Assembly: GCA_002077045.2 (NCBI GenBank)
Contig: KZ111151.1
Coordinates: 393,523 to 457,522, forward strand
DNA length: 64,000 bases
Source: Rachicladosporium sp. CCFEE 5018
Taxonomy: Eukaryota; Ascomycota; Dothideomycetes; Cladosporiales; Cladosporiaceae
Direction: 5' to 3'
Shown here piece after piece: positions 10,765 through 21,547 of this stretch (the first letter of the stretch is position 1; each line of letters begins with the position of its first letter). The position numbers were made by a program, and so were the translations under genes. A model generated the notes under the pieces. It made no database searches and was not told where the DNA came from. It was given only the letters and a program-made list of their open reading frames with translations.

Positions 10765-12166
10765 TTATGCCTTTAGTCGCTTATCCTGCAAATCCTCACG
10801 TGCATCTTTGATCAAGAAGCTGTATCCAAAGTCAGCGCGCGGTTCGTCCAGTCTTATGAGACGAGCAATACTGACTTATACCACCACACAGTGGGCCCCA
10901 CAGTTCCCAAATGCCACAACGAATGCGCATCCGCCATCCCTCCCCAAGGCGCAAAGTCGAAAAGCTCCAAACCCATAGCCAGCACGATCCACGCCACGAT
11001 CAACCCTGGCCACGCAGCCCATATCCTACCCACCTTCCTCACCCTCACAACACTGAAGCCAGTCCAGAGCACATTCGTGATGATACCCACGGCCACGTTG
11101 ACAGCCATGTTGTAAGTGTAGTCAAATCGAACGAACGTCAAATAGAAGACGTGGGCGAAGTAGAGACTCGCGCATAGCACAGCCCAGACTCGTATCAGCG
11201 TCGAGGATCTCGAAGTCGAGGAATCGGTCGCGGAAGCCGAGGGACGGTCCAGGCGGAAGACTCGAATAGGCGCATAGAATAGTCCGTACATCACACTCAG
11301 CGCCGCTGCGAAGTAGTCAAGTCTCTCGGTGACAACGAAGTCCCGTGCATGGAAGATCATGCTGAATGTCCAGCTCGCGAAGCCACAGTAGCCGAAACCT
11401 ATGTAGTACTTTCGTAGCGCATAACTAGCGGGTATCTCGGCTTTGAGCCGCGAGATACCCCAGTAGTGGGCTAGAAAGTTCAGCAGTGAGAACAGGACCG
11501 AGAAGGGTTCTTGCAGACCAAGGAAGCGGTGGAAGGGCCATTTGCCATGGAATTGGTGGATTGGGGTCAGGTAGGGTGGATCTCGAGCGAGGCGTTGGGT
11601 AGTGATGACATGTTGACAGGCGTAGTCACATTCGGAGGGGCATGTCCACAGGAGGGCGCGGTGATGGAGGGCTAGGTCATGTGTTACTCTCGGGTGTTTG
11701 AAGTAGGCGATGGGCAACGAGACATACGTATCGGAGCGCCATCTTTACCGCAGTTGGCCGAGATACAGTCCTAAACATTCGATTAGTCGAGTTTCGTCGT
11801 GCTATCCCGTAGTACTTTCACGCGGTCGCAAAAGTCTGCTGGTACCTCGTGCAACTATCAGCCGCGCCGCAGTAGTAAATAGCTTGTCGGAACGTAGGTG
11901 AGAAACGACACCTGCAGCGCCTTTCATCGACCAATTCGTGCTATCTCCTTCGGCACTCTCGCAGCCAGACGAATGTCACAGCGCGGTCAATCGTAGCATG
12001 AGACACCTTCAAGCCTGTGGAATAGCGGAGGTAGACTTACGGTCACGCAGCTCTTGAACTCCGGGAGTCGATCACCCGACGAAGCGTTCGCGATGCCAGC
12101 AAAGACGAAGAGTACGCATAGCGCAATCAGCAGCCGTTGAGACAGCTGTATGGTATCGAGTCGCAT
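10765..12166 (-). CDS. PER1: PER1/PGAP3, GPI-anchor lipid-remodelling protein of the ER
   Basis: PER1 removes the unsaturated sn-2 acyl chain from GPI anchors in the ER so that a long saturated chain can be added. Model: exon 1 12166-12041, intron 12040-11771 (270 bp, GTAAGT donor), exon 2 11770-11728, intron 11727-11672 (56 bp, GTATGT donor), exon 3 11671-10876, intron 10875-10820 (56 bp, GTCAGT donor, CTGAC branch, TACAG acceptor), exon 4 10819-10765. The product is 339 residues, the usual family length. It has an N-terminal signal peptide (hydrophobic LLIALCVLFVFAGIANA), then SGDRLPEFKSCV, paired cysteines (DCISANCG, LLWTCPSECDYACQH), QFHGKWPFHRFLGLQEP and about six membrane segments, ending WYNFLIKDA. 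All phases agree, so the gene looks intact. A relic of its 5' end lies at 37700-37915. Confidence 0.93.
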
Positions 12167-12409
12167 GATGCATGCTGTGTAGGTTTTCAAACACGCTGTG
12201 GGATGTAGGAAGCCGCTCTGCCAAGGTCAATCACTACAATGTTGCAATCTCGGTACACGTAGGCAAAAAGCTCGCCCACATGCTCTGACAGGCGGACGAG
12301 GATAGCGAGGGTAGAGGACTACTTCAGGAGCAAAAAACAATCAGTCATAGTGCCCCTGAAGAATTCGTTAGGGTTTGTTGCGGTAAATTCCTACTAAGGC
12401 GGGCTTCAC

Positions 12410-12494
12410 ATACACTACTGGAATCGAACCAATGATCTTGTCATATACCGTAGAATACGAGTGACACGCTGTACCACGGTACCTACTTCATAAT
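12410..12494 (-). pseudogene. Decayed tRNA-Thr(CGU)-like sequence
   Basis: On the minus strand there is a perfect TTCGATT T-loop with a paired stem (12417-12433) and an anticodon arm with paired TGTCA/TGACA stems (12439-12466). Its loop reads CT-CGT-A followed by an ~11-nt intron-like insert, and a GTAC/GTAC D-stem is present. The acceptor ends do not pair (5' side near TATGAAG, 3' side AGTGTAT), so it is unlikely to be functional. It occupies the same position relative to PER1 as the intact tRNA-Thr at 38128-38205 does relative to the PER1 relic. Confidence 0.6.
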
Positions 12495-13550
12495 TACGGC
12501 ATCTAGCTAATCAGGGCTCGCTCATCCACCACTGTGGGGGTTGCGTTCGTCACCATGAAGTCGGACCGGAAACGTAGAGCAGTCCTTCAGCCAACCTGCA
12601 ACCATGCAGTATCGGCTGTAAAGCTTTGCCTTTGCGCATCAGTCACAGCGAAGCATATATGTGCAAGTGATTGAGCTGGCCCACGATGTATTGACTATCA
12701 CTGGAAACACCGCGGTATATCAACTTATTTTACGCGATCAATCCGTTACGCACAGCAGCAAGTCATGCAATCGAGGAACAAGGGCAGCGCCTTATTTCTC
12801 CTTCTAAGCCTGCTGTCCAGTTGTCATGAGAGATGCAGATCCTTCAGTGCTGCACGAGATGATCATTTATTACCCGTGAACTTTCTTAGCACTTCGCACT
12901 CGAACGTTGTCCGCAGGGACAACCTCAGCCGACTCTGCTTAGCCGCTGCTAGAACAAGACCGCCTCCGACGGATTTGTGCTGAATATTCGTATAAAACCG
13001 ACAGCGCGCATATCGCTATAACGCTTAGTTAAGTAGAGAACATAGTAAGTCCCATGCTGCACTCGTCCTATATGACCTGCTCTCTAACGCGCGTTTAAAT
13101 TGCTTTCCTAAACGCACTACAGTTGTGTAATGCCTCGAATTTGGCTAAACTGCTTCTCCCTCATCTTAATAGTATTCATGGCATGTTTTACGTTAGTAAT
13201 AGTAATAGACGTCTCCGCGATTTTCGTTGCTAAAATAATCTTGCGTTATCCGGGACGATCACGCTCGAAGACTGCAGCCTGCTCCTCTTTCGGCACTATC
13301 GAATACAGTAGGCAGATTCTGTACTTGCGACTATTAGTAAGGTCTTAGCCGAAGCACCGGTATTACACGAGGAAGGTTCCTAAGGAGGTAATCTCTCCTA
13401 GACTAGGGAGGAACACTGGGATAGCACCGTCATCCGTGACAGAGCAGAGCCATCGATGATCGCGCCTAGAGTGGATATCGACAGTCGTGGCCGAAGCAAC
13501 TGTACACGTAACAGATGCAGACGTAGATCTCCTCGAGATTGAAGAATCGA
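12495..13550. other. Gene-free stretch with AT-richer patch
   Basis: No gene is supported. The part from about 13000 to 13400 is richer in A/T than its surroundings and contains many TAGTAA/TTAGTAA words and CTAAG/CTTAG words. This could be the remnant of a mutated transposable element, but no terminal repeats or coding remnants were recognised. Confidence 0.35.
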
Positions 13551-14785
13551 GTATTCAGTGTGGGATGCTTACACATGGAGAGAGCTGAGGGCACTGGAGG
13601 AGAGGAGATCGCAAGGGAGGAGAGACGGGGACATACGGATCGAGCGCTGAACTCTTGAAGGATGAAGACGCAATGATGCGTTCACGTGGGTGCGCCAGAG
13701 GCGGTCGTCGAAAGCGGTAGGTTGATAAATGGTGAAGTATAGAACAGGTGGCATGTTCTGACGCTGTGAAGGCACCCATCCCTCAAAGCTGCAACGTTCT
13801 CTCGTGACCTCGTTACCATTCCCAGCCCGCGAAGCTGGTATACCATGCAGCGTGCTTCCAGCTCACGCCACAACTCCACAGACCCTACCATGATGGCGAC
13901 TTTGGCAACCTCGCCAATGCTATCGATCGCCGCGGCCTTGCGACTTCCTGATCTTTGCGATCTTTGCATTCATAGTTGCAGGATTGTCGCTTCTGTCGTA
14001 GGTGAAGTCAGGGATCAAGCCATGTGCAGCGGAGAAGTCGTACACGCTGTATTGCGCATTTCTGTGTTGTACGCGCGAGGTCGGCAGTAGAAATTTAGGC
14101 ATTTTTGGCCTTTTGTGACTTCTTGCGATGAGGTACTAAAGGGCATGGAGCCAGGTCTTTCGGGAAGGAAGAAACTGCGAAATCGTTGATCTCGAGGGTG
14201 GCGCAACCAGAGTCGTTGCGCACGGTGATGTTGCAGAGCCTGACTTTGCAAGATGCGTAGCGTCGCTTGGGGTTGTTGGCGTCAGGTTTCGCATCGGCCT
14301 TGCAATGCCTGATCTCTGCAATTCTTGCATCAATCGCACCCATCTCACTTCCCCGAGACTTACGCCAGGCTCGTCCGCGTCTCAAGGCTTTAGCAGCGGC
14401 AGGAAGTCCCTTTATCCTCCTACTCCTCCGAAACGCCGTTCAGGAGCTTCGTGGTCCTAAGCGACAGCTCATTTGCGTAAGCCTCTCGGAGGCCTACGCG
14501 GCACCCTCGCCCAACCACCTGCGGGACCGCTCTTCACACCGATTGCAGGCGCTTCAGGCTTACCTCCAGCGCTAGCATCGTAAACCAGCTCCAGTGTCCG
14601 ACATGATTTACTTCTCGATCTTGTCGCCGCCTCTACGGCATGGACGAGATGGAAGATGTAGACGTAGACCACTTTGAGTATCTGGTGTTGTGGTCAGCCT
14701 GCAGTTCTAATGTTTGTGGTTGTATATCCACTTACTGCCTGACACTGGTGAGCGGAACCTTCGATCTCGACTTCGACATCTTTCC
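13551..14785. other. Decayed region, possible minus-strand coding remnants
   Basis: Several short minus-strand frames look partly coding, e.g. one of 96 codons at 14095-14385 containing ARIAEIRHCKADAK and another at 13920-14102 containing AKIAKIRKSQG. They share the (R/K)IA(E/K)IR motif, which hints at repeated or duplicated coding material downstream of the internally repeated remnant at 14790-15730. No intact gene can be built. Confidence 0.3.
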
Positions 14786-14789
14786 ATAC

Positions 14790-15730
14790 TAGCTACCAGG
14801 CATGGAGACTTGAGCTGTCGCCGCCGTACCGCTTCTGGAAGAAGAGGTAGATCCTTTCGTGCTCGGCCTCCTGCCCCTCCTCGTCGTCCGCGCGCTCCAG
14901 GGCAGTCTCAGCTGCCTTCATCGCAGCGAGCTTCTCGCGTCCCTCTGCGAGAGGCGCACTGCCGGACACAGTCCATCATCCTGCCTTCCATGCGTCTGGC
15001 TCGCGCGTCGCGATGTCGTCTGATGCTGTGGCTGCAGTGGTAGCGACGGGCTCCGAGACAGGCTCAGCAGCAATAGGCTCGGTGGCCTGGATAGTCGCTA
15101 TATTGACCAGCACATTGAACCGCACTTTGCACGCACCCGATTTTACCAGTGGCTATGGTCAGGGCGTCTTCTTTCGACGGCGGGCGATGGCGGTGCTGCG
15201 ACGGGCTCAGAGACGGTTCCAGCGACACTTTCGACAGGCTCGGCGTCGATAGCTGCCCTGTTGAACAGCACGTCGAACCGCTGCTTCCAGTCATCTGACT
15301 CTACCAGTGGGCGATTGGTGCTGTCAAACGACGAAGCTTCGCGCTCCCCTTTGTGATAGAGCCACCGTTGGGAAAAGTCCACCATCCTGCCTTCCACGCG
15401 TCTGCCTCGGCCGGCGGGTCGTGGCCCAGAGTGCCAGCCTGGACAGTGTCGATAGCCTTCTCCGCAGGCTCATTACCGATCTTTGCCCTGTTGAGCAGCG
15501 TGTTGAACCTCTTCCTCCAATCGTCTGACTCTGCCAGTGGTGTATCTTGTGCCGCCATGGCTCCCATTGTTCACGCGGAGAAGGCCAGTCTCACCTGCCC
15601 ACATCGCTGCGAGTTTGCTGCGACCCTTCTGCGAGAAGCACACGCCGAGCCCAGTCCACCATCCTGCCTTCCACGCTTCTGGCTCGGCCATCGGGCGTGG
15701 TCGTGGCGGCGCGGCTTCGGCGGCGGGCAA
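14790..15730 (-). pseudogene. Broken gene with internal repeats (DAWKAGWW and ESDDW motifs)
   Basis: Read on the minus strand, two motif blocks recur. Block B (EADAWKAGWWT..., DNA word GGAAGGCAGGATG) lies at about 15690-15655, 15411-15375 and 15000-14969. Block A (PLAESDDWRKRFNTLLNRA and relatives) begins at 15540, 15310 and 15152, so the order is B-A-B-A-A-B. The copies lie in different reading frames. The last B block has TGA where the others have a Trp codon (KAG*WT), after which an open frame continues to a stop near 14789, ending in an acidic and aromatic tail (YLFFQKRYGG). Frameshifts plus a nonsense codon make this a decayed gene that once had tandem internal duplications. No known domain is recognised. 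Confidence 0.55.
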
Positions 15731-16780
15731 TGGCGACTGGCGACGGGCTGGGAGATAGTACCAGCCGCCCTAGGCTGGCTCTGAGACGACAGACCAATTG
15801 GACGTGCAATTGAACGACTCTTGGAGCTGCGACTAACGAAGTCGGGGCATGACTAAGCACAATGCCCTGCAGCTCACACCGAGCTCAGCTGCCATGTCCA
15901 TAGCAGCACGCACAACACATTGCTATGTCCCGCGATCACTCGAACATCATGGGCGTGATGGTGGGTTCAGAGGACGTCTCCTCAGACCACGCCGAATCCG
16001 CATTGCAGATGTCATGCCTCGCAGGCGGCGATGGCTGACATCTTAAGAGCTCCGTGGAGCAAAACTTGACTTCACCCACAACCGCCGATACTAGCCCTCT
16101 TCTCCAGCAATCCACGATGACGAGGAAGACTCAGAGGTCTCTACCTCGAATGCCTTCGGCCCCTACCTCCTCCTCCACGGACTCCACTGTTTCGCCTTGC
16201 CTTCCCACTTCGGTCCCACGTAGCATCTCGGACCTGCTTTCTCGAATGTTCCAATGTACCACGCGCATTTCTCGCATGCTGTCGATTTTGAGGCGATGTG
16301 GCATTGCGTGCGACTGAGAAGGAGTCGTTGACGAGGTTAACCAGCAAGGTGCTGAAGTACGAGGTTGGGAACATGAGAAACTGGCAGAGAGGTGAGTAGA
16401 AGGAAGGGAAATATGGTGGCACAATGGAGAGCTGGTGGCACAAAGGTCGGGCCTACAAGGAGACGTTGGAGGAGATCGCGAAAAGCACGGGAGTGGAAGG
16501 GGATTCGAAAGAGTCTTAGGTGCTGAGGGACACAGAAGCGACGTATGCACTGGAAGTGGATTGGGGAGAGCTTGGAGATGCAGCCGAGTCAGTATGATCC
16601 AGGCTATGATATCCGGTGTTGAGTACGCTCGAGCCAGGAGCCTTTGTCTATGCAATTCCTCAAATGCTCGTACCGCACTCCGCACAGTGTCCAGCTTACG
16701 CACGGTGAGCGCGCTCTCTCTCCTCCTCCCATATTTCTTCTCCTCTCTCTCTTGCGCTCTGCGCTTCTGCTCGCACAAAT
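15731..16780. other. No supported gene
   Basis: Open frames occur on both strands (e.g. 16131-16778 minus, 16054-16317 plus), but none has a family resemblance or a convincing start. The stretch lies between two sets of decayed coding repeats. Confidence 0.35.
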
Positions 16781-16781
16781 A

Positions 16782-17121
16782 CCATGGCCGCCTCGTCGTT
16801 CCCCTGGAAACGAGTAGGTCTGTACCAACGCTGACCTAGTCCTGCCACACTTGCACTCGCTGGTCTACAGCCCGTTCTGGCTGTCAAAAGCAAGAAGCTT
16901 TTCCTGCGCACATCGACCGAGCGAATGGTCCTATCACACCCAGCTCGAGGTACGCACGCAACAGCAAGGTCTACACATTCGATTCAGGAACAGCGTCCAC
17001 GTACACCACACTCGCACGTCCGGACGAGGCCGATGAGCCGTTTCTCTGGGACACCTGGAGGACCACCGCACTGCAGGTCGTCTTCTTTGGTGGACCGCTC
17101 CTCGTACCGCACGATATTTGA
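16782..17121 (+). pseudogene. Degenerate coding repeat, copy 1 (unknown family)
   Basis: The frame contains LALAGLQPVLAVKSKK, then after a plausible small intron (GTACGC donor, AACAG acceptor, near 16955-17000) STYTTLARPDEADEPF and TTALQVVFFGGPLL, ending at TGA 17119. The same ordered motifs recur at 18060-18275. An ATG at 16782 (MAASSFPWKR) could start it if a very short intron near 16813-16838 is spliced. It may be a small intact gene, but the neighbouring copies are clearly broken, so it is listed as a remnant. Function unknown. Confidence 0.4.
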
Positions 17122-17277
17122 AGACCAACATCGATGGTCCAATGCTTCGCACTACGACAAGGAAGTTTCATCCCTCACTCTGGATCTATGAACCGAACAG
17201 TCAATGATGGGAGTTAGCATACCATACGCTCCGCCATCATCAGACATCGCAAGTACTTCACCGACAAGAGTGAGCAC

Positions 17278-17460
17278 ATGGCGTTCACTAATACCTTCTC
17301 TACATTGCGTACTGCGTTCAAGCGTGTTAGAGTGCACACAGCATTCCGGGTTGTAAAAGAAGACTTCCGACACTTCGGCGCGTTCAAGACCTGTATGCAG
17401 AGTGCAGAACAGATCGAGAAGATCCTTCGTGAAGCCGGACTTCTTCCGCAAGCAACCTAG
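17278..17460 (+). pseudogene. Coding remnant with AEQIE motif
   Basis: An open stretch ends SAEQIEKILREAGLLPQ followed by a stop. The same motif (HAEQIENILVESGLIARP) occurs at about 17941-17996 directly before the copy-2 remnant. This suggests the ancestral unit was [AEQIE helix]-[LAGLQP block]-[STYTTL block]-[FGGPL block] and that pieces are scattered over 16.8-18.6 kb. Confidence 0.35.
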
Positions 17461-17940
17461 TCCACTCGGTCAGTCGGTCTCTTACAGATTCTAGCAAGCC
17501 AGACCTGATCAAATGTCTGCTTCTCGCAGGTCAATCGAGCAACTTAGCCTAGAAGATCGACAACCTAGCCTAATGCTGCGCACTGCGAAAGAGAGTGTCA
17601 TTATTCTGCATCCTGGATCGATGAATAAGAAAGACAAGGGCGGCGGCAAGGACACCACCGCTCGGCCTATGCGGACCCGACGACCTCAACTGCAACTCGA
17701 GCAACGCAGATCTGGTTTACCTACTTTTCTTCGACAAAGTCGGCTACTGCAGCGCGCTCTCCGTCCGGCAGACCGTGTAAGTCACCTCGCTGGCAGCCCA
17801 TCCTCTTCTGTGGGCCGCTAGCCCTGTGGACGACGCTAGTGGTAGCGTTCAGTAGCACGATGATGTCCTCATACTACACATGGTCGGAGTCTGAACTCAG
17901 GCTGGATTCAGACTCCTCTTCACGACTGGCGTCAAAAACA

Positions 17941-18390
17941 GCACGCAGAGCAGATCGAGAACATCCTCGTCGAATCCGGCTTGATCGCACGCCCGTCTTT
18001 GTCGACCCGCGTGAAGTATTGCTATGGAGCAGTGAACCTTGATCGCAACTCTGACAACACTGCCCTCGTCAAATGCCTCCCTCTCGCTGGTCTGCAGCCA
18101 AACCTGGCTGTCCAAAATGCCACCAAGAAGGCGTTCTTGCGCAGAATGCCTCCTTTCCGCAGGTACATTTTCCACGTACACCACGCTCGTATGTACGGAC
18201 AAAGATGATGCGCTTTCCATCCGCGATATATCCAAGGTCACAGCACTGCAAGCTATCCTCCTTAGCGGACGAAGGGAACCATGTTCGTCTGCTCTAGCCT
18301 TAACAAATCGGGTTAACGAGGACAGCTATCTGTCTGCGAGACGTCGCAAGTCACCGCCCTGCAAGCCACGCTATTTGGTGGTCCTCTCAC
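17941..18390 (+). pseudogene. Degenerate coding repeats, copy 2 and partial copy 3
   Basis: Copy 2 carries AEQIENILVESGL, LAGLQPNLAVQNATKKAFLR, then in another frame FSTYTTLVCTDKDDAL and KVTALQAILLSG. It aligns with copy 1 but lacks the intron-like stretch and shifts frame. A third fragment at about 18328-18390 reads SQVTALQATLFGGPL. An open helical stretch to 18587 (VEKKQTGVTKIVDEVKDAAER) follows. The three copies of the TALQ-x-x-(L/F)-FGGPL block establish repetition. None of copies 2-3 forms an intact gene. Confidence 0.45.
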
Positions 18391-18599
18391 TATGCAAGGC
18401 AGTTGCCGATCTGCTCCTTCACTCGTGGCTGATTATCGAGGTACCCGTGGAGAAGAAGCAGACTGGAGTGACGAAGATAGTGGACGAGGTCAAGGACGCC
18501 GCCGAACGCGTTGCAGGCCATGCACACGCGGGCGTTCAGGTCGCTCGGCGAGCGCAAGACTGGATAGGTAGGACTCGGAGATGTTAAAGGGAGAAGGGA

Positions 18600-19643
18600 C
18601 TTAGTCAGCGCTTTGGTCAAGGTGCTCGCTGCACCATGCGGAAAGCCCGGGGGAGCCAGGTGGGATTACAGAGACCTGAGGCAGAGGCTGAGTCCGCGAA
18701 GGGAGAGACCACAAGAGGAGGCGCCGAGATGGACAGTACGGGCGCCTTGAGAAAGTGTGATTTTCTCAAGGCAAGCATGATGGTGGATTTGATTCGAGTA
18801 CAGGATGCGCGCTGGGACATCTGGCTTGTCGCCGTTACCAGGGCCTTCATGGAGCTTGTGGACATCGCCTGCGGCTGGCATTGAGCTGGCCGGTGGAGGT
18901 CATCTCCAATGTTGGAATGGCTTTCGCTGATGATTTATCTCGAGTACCGGCAATCCCGTACAGACAGCTCTCAAGTCTATTGTGATATGCTTCGATGCTG
19001 TACTTATGAGATTAAATGCTGCAGAGATGCTAGGCTTGGGAATGCAAGAAAGGGTGGGGAGTACTAAGACGGAAGGCAATACCTGTCGTCCAACTTACTT
19101 CATTGGAGTGGATGGTTACATCAATTTGTATTGAGTTGCTTGAGCTTCCGACTCTGTGGCGTCTCGGTTGGCATGGATTGTGGTGCTGAGATGGGTTTGC
19201 GCCAATTTCACGTTGTTCTAGTATCGCGTTGTATCCTACAGTCAATTGGTGGGCTCCGCTGTCGGCTGCATTATTGGTCGTACTCAGTCAATACCAACAT
19301 CCATATTCCAGCTCCCTTCCTCGCCACCTCAATCACGTGTTGTGCCAATCACCATGCAAATCCTGCAGCCGTAGTGTCGAAATCGGCGCAAAGCCACCGT
19401 GGGAGTCGACAGTAGCAGCAACATCCAGGGTGACTCAGCATAAAGCTCAGCCACATCCTTTGCGGGGGCCTCGGCATTGTCAACGTTCTCCGCAGCACCA
19501 AGGCCAGCCCCATCACCTGCACCTTAACACCAAAGCTAGCAGCACCGTCGACCTCACGCAATAAATCGTCGTTGGGGACGCTTGCCATAGCGTTGTCAGG
19601 CCTGAGAGAAAAGTCAGACCTCAGAGACTCTCCGCGAGTGCAT
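18600..19643. other. No supported gene
   Basis: No family, intron pattern or repeat was recognised. Open frames are short. Confidence 0.4.
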
Positions 19644-20351
19644 TCATAAAGGCTGCGCGACCTCCTCGTCATGTTCGTGGTTCTTCAACGTGGTAGAGCC
19701 TTCGTGACCTTCGCGAACGGTGCAGCCGGTGTGCTGAATACACTCGATATTCTCCATGTATGGTGGATGGCAAGTCGTAGTTGATGATCTGCGCAAATTT
19801 GGCATCGTTCCGTCCACGGGAGGATATGCTGGTAGCCGTGAGAATCAGCGGTTCGCCAAAGCGGAAGGCGAAAATAAAGTCCTCACGAGATGAAGCGTCG
19901 TAGCTCCAGCGGCATTCGGTGTACCAGCATATTGAATGCTGCTGTGCAGTCGCAGCATGAGTACCATCGTTGGAAACGTGGGGACATCGCCAGACTGGTT
20001 GTGGGTGCGCATATCATACGTGATTCGAGAAGTGGCGGACTCGCACATAAACTGTGAGCACGTGCCGGAGCCTTGTCGGCGTAGGCATAGTAACCAAGTC
20101 GTCGAGTCCGAGGGAGCCAGGCGGTATTCGGCCATGCGGGTAAAAGGGGTGCCTTCCCAGATCTCCAGAAGGAGGACGACACTGACAAGAAGTTGAGTGG
20201 AAGCTGATGACGGCGGACATGACAAGGACGGGGACGATGGCGGCGCAGATTCATTGCCAACACGCATGTCGCGATCGAGGACAGAGGGAGGATATTCGGC
20301 GTTCAGCGGAACCGGAGGGGAGATCGTCTGAAGTATGAATGGAATGCCCAT
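19644..20351 (-). pseudogene. Broken protein-coding gene, unknown family
   Basis: On the minus strand, three coding-like stretches lie in different frames. The first starts MGIPFILQTISPPVPL (20351) and runs through TYDMRTHNQSGDVPTFPTM. The second has CWYTECRWSYDASSREDF and later GRNDAKFAQIINYDLPS. The third has MENIECIQHTGCTVREGHEG and a charged tail ending EEVAQPL at 19644. The changes of frame occur near 19980 and 19765 without good splice sites, so a pseudogene with frameshifts is more likely than a spliced gene. Cys-rich segments suggest a secreted or extracellular protein, but this is only inference. Confidence 0.4.
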
Positions 20352-21547
20352 GGCCGCATTTGACGAGCTGTGTGTGAGTCCCGATCGTGCGAGAAGTTGG
20401 GAGAGCGAGGAGGGCCACACAGAACATGTAGATCTGTTACATTCGCAGAGGAGCCTCACGTGGAGAAGATGGGAAAGGCAGCATGCACATTAACGCTGTG
20501 TCAGATCGGACATGGGCTGGTGACCGCTGGAAGGGTCGGGTTGATAAGCCATTGCGAGTCAACCTAAAGCTCGCAGTGCGACCAGCTCAAATGCATATTG
20601 ACTGCGGATGCTGCACCAAATCGTCGTCGACGTGACAAAATCTCGTATCGTCTGACACGGCTGATTGGCGCGCGCTCACGGGTTTCGTGAGTGTGTGACG
20701 CAATGAGGGAACCTTGGAAGTTGGGAAGGGAGGAACGACGTCGAGATTAGGTTGTGCAAAGTACGCTAATGCACGGTACGAAAGCTGCATGATTGGCCGA
20801 AGTGGAGCTGCATGGCCGACGGAGGAAATGCGCGTACTGTGAGGAATGATCTACATACATATGTATAATGTACAAGATGTGCTGAAGTGTCGATCAGTGG
20901 TACACTGGATAAGCATCGTGTCACTATGAAGCAGAGGATGATGAGGTAGCCGGTCTCGACTTGGTGTGCACCGCGTCATGTACACACTGAGGTGCCTCGC
21001 ATGGCAGGCGTGTTCGTCTGGTCATGACTGCCGTCTGCACGCGTGAGCAGCCCCGCTACGGCTATGGACGAAACCAGTGCAAAGTCGGCATGGTGTGACC
21101 ACAATGCTTGACGGTACTCGTTGCATTTGTGCAGACTCGATGTCCAGACGCTGCATAGTGTGCACTGTTCGAACGTGGGCGTGAACAATATCTAGCGTAG
21201 GGAGATTGCCCTGCAGTGTGAGTGGGAGGGGACAATGCCATGTAGCATGATGTCGTAAGGAGATTGCGAATGCCCTCCAGCTGTCCAGTATGCAATGGCA
21301 TATCTGTAGATGTCAGCAGGGTGGACTTGCGAGAGTGGAAGGAGCGCGTACGTAGCGAGCTGTTGAGTGTGGGTCCGGGCTGCAGCTGGAGCCTACCATG
21401 GTGGGAGGTGAGAACTTGAATCTCCTCTTGCTCCTGGAACCATAACCCATTGAACCATACAAACTGCTCCTTGTCAACGTGCCCTCAAGCCACTTACGAT
21501 CAATACCATCCACAAGTACATACCACCAGTCCCTCGAGTATAGCACG
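20352..21547. other. Intergenic, upstream region of the GIY-YIG gene
   Basis: No gene is supported. The right end must contain the promoter of the gene starting at 21548; no clear TATA element was seen there. Confidence 0.4.

Noticed and set aside
13000..13400. AT-richer patch as a RIP-mutated LTR retrotransposon
   Set aside because: No LTR pair, primer-binding site or coding remnant was visible; recorded only as an AT-richer stretch.
16131..16778. 215-codon minus-strand open frame
   Set aside because: Low-complexity Ser/Pro/Leu-rich centre, no ATG at its upstream end and no homologous family recognised.
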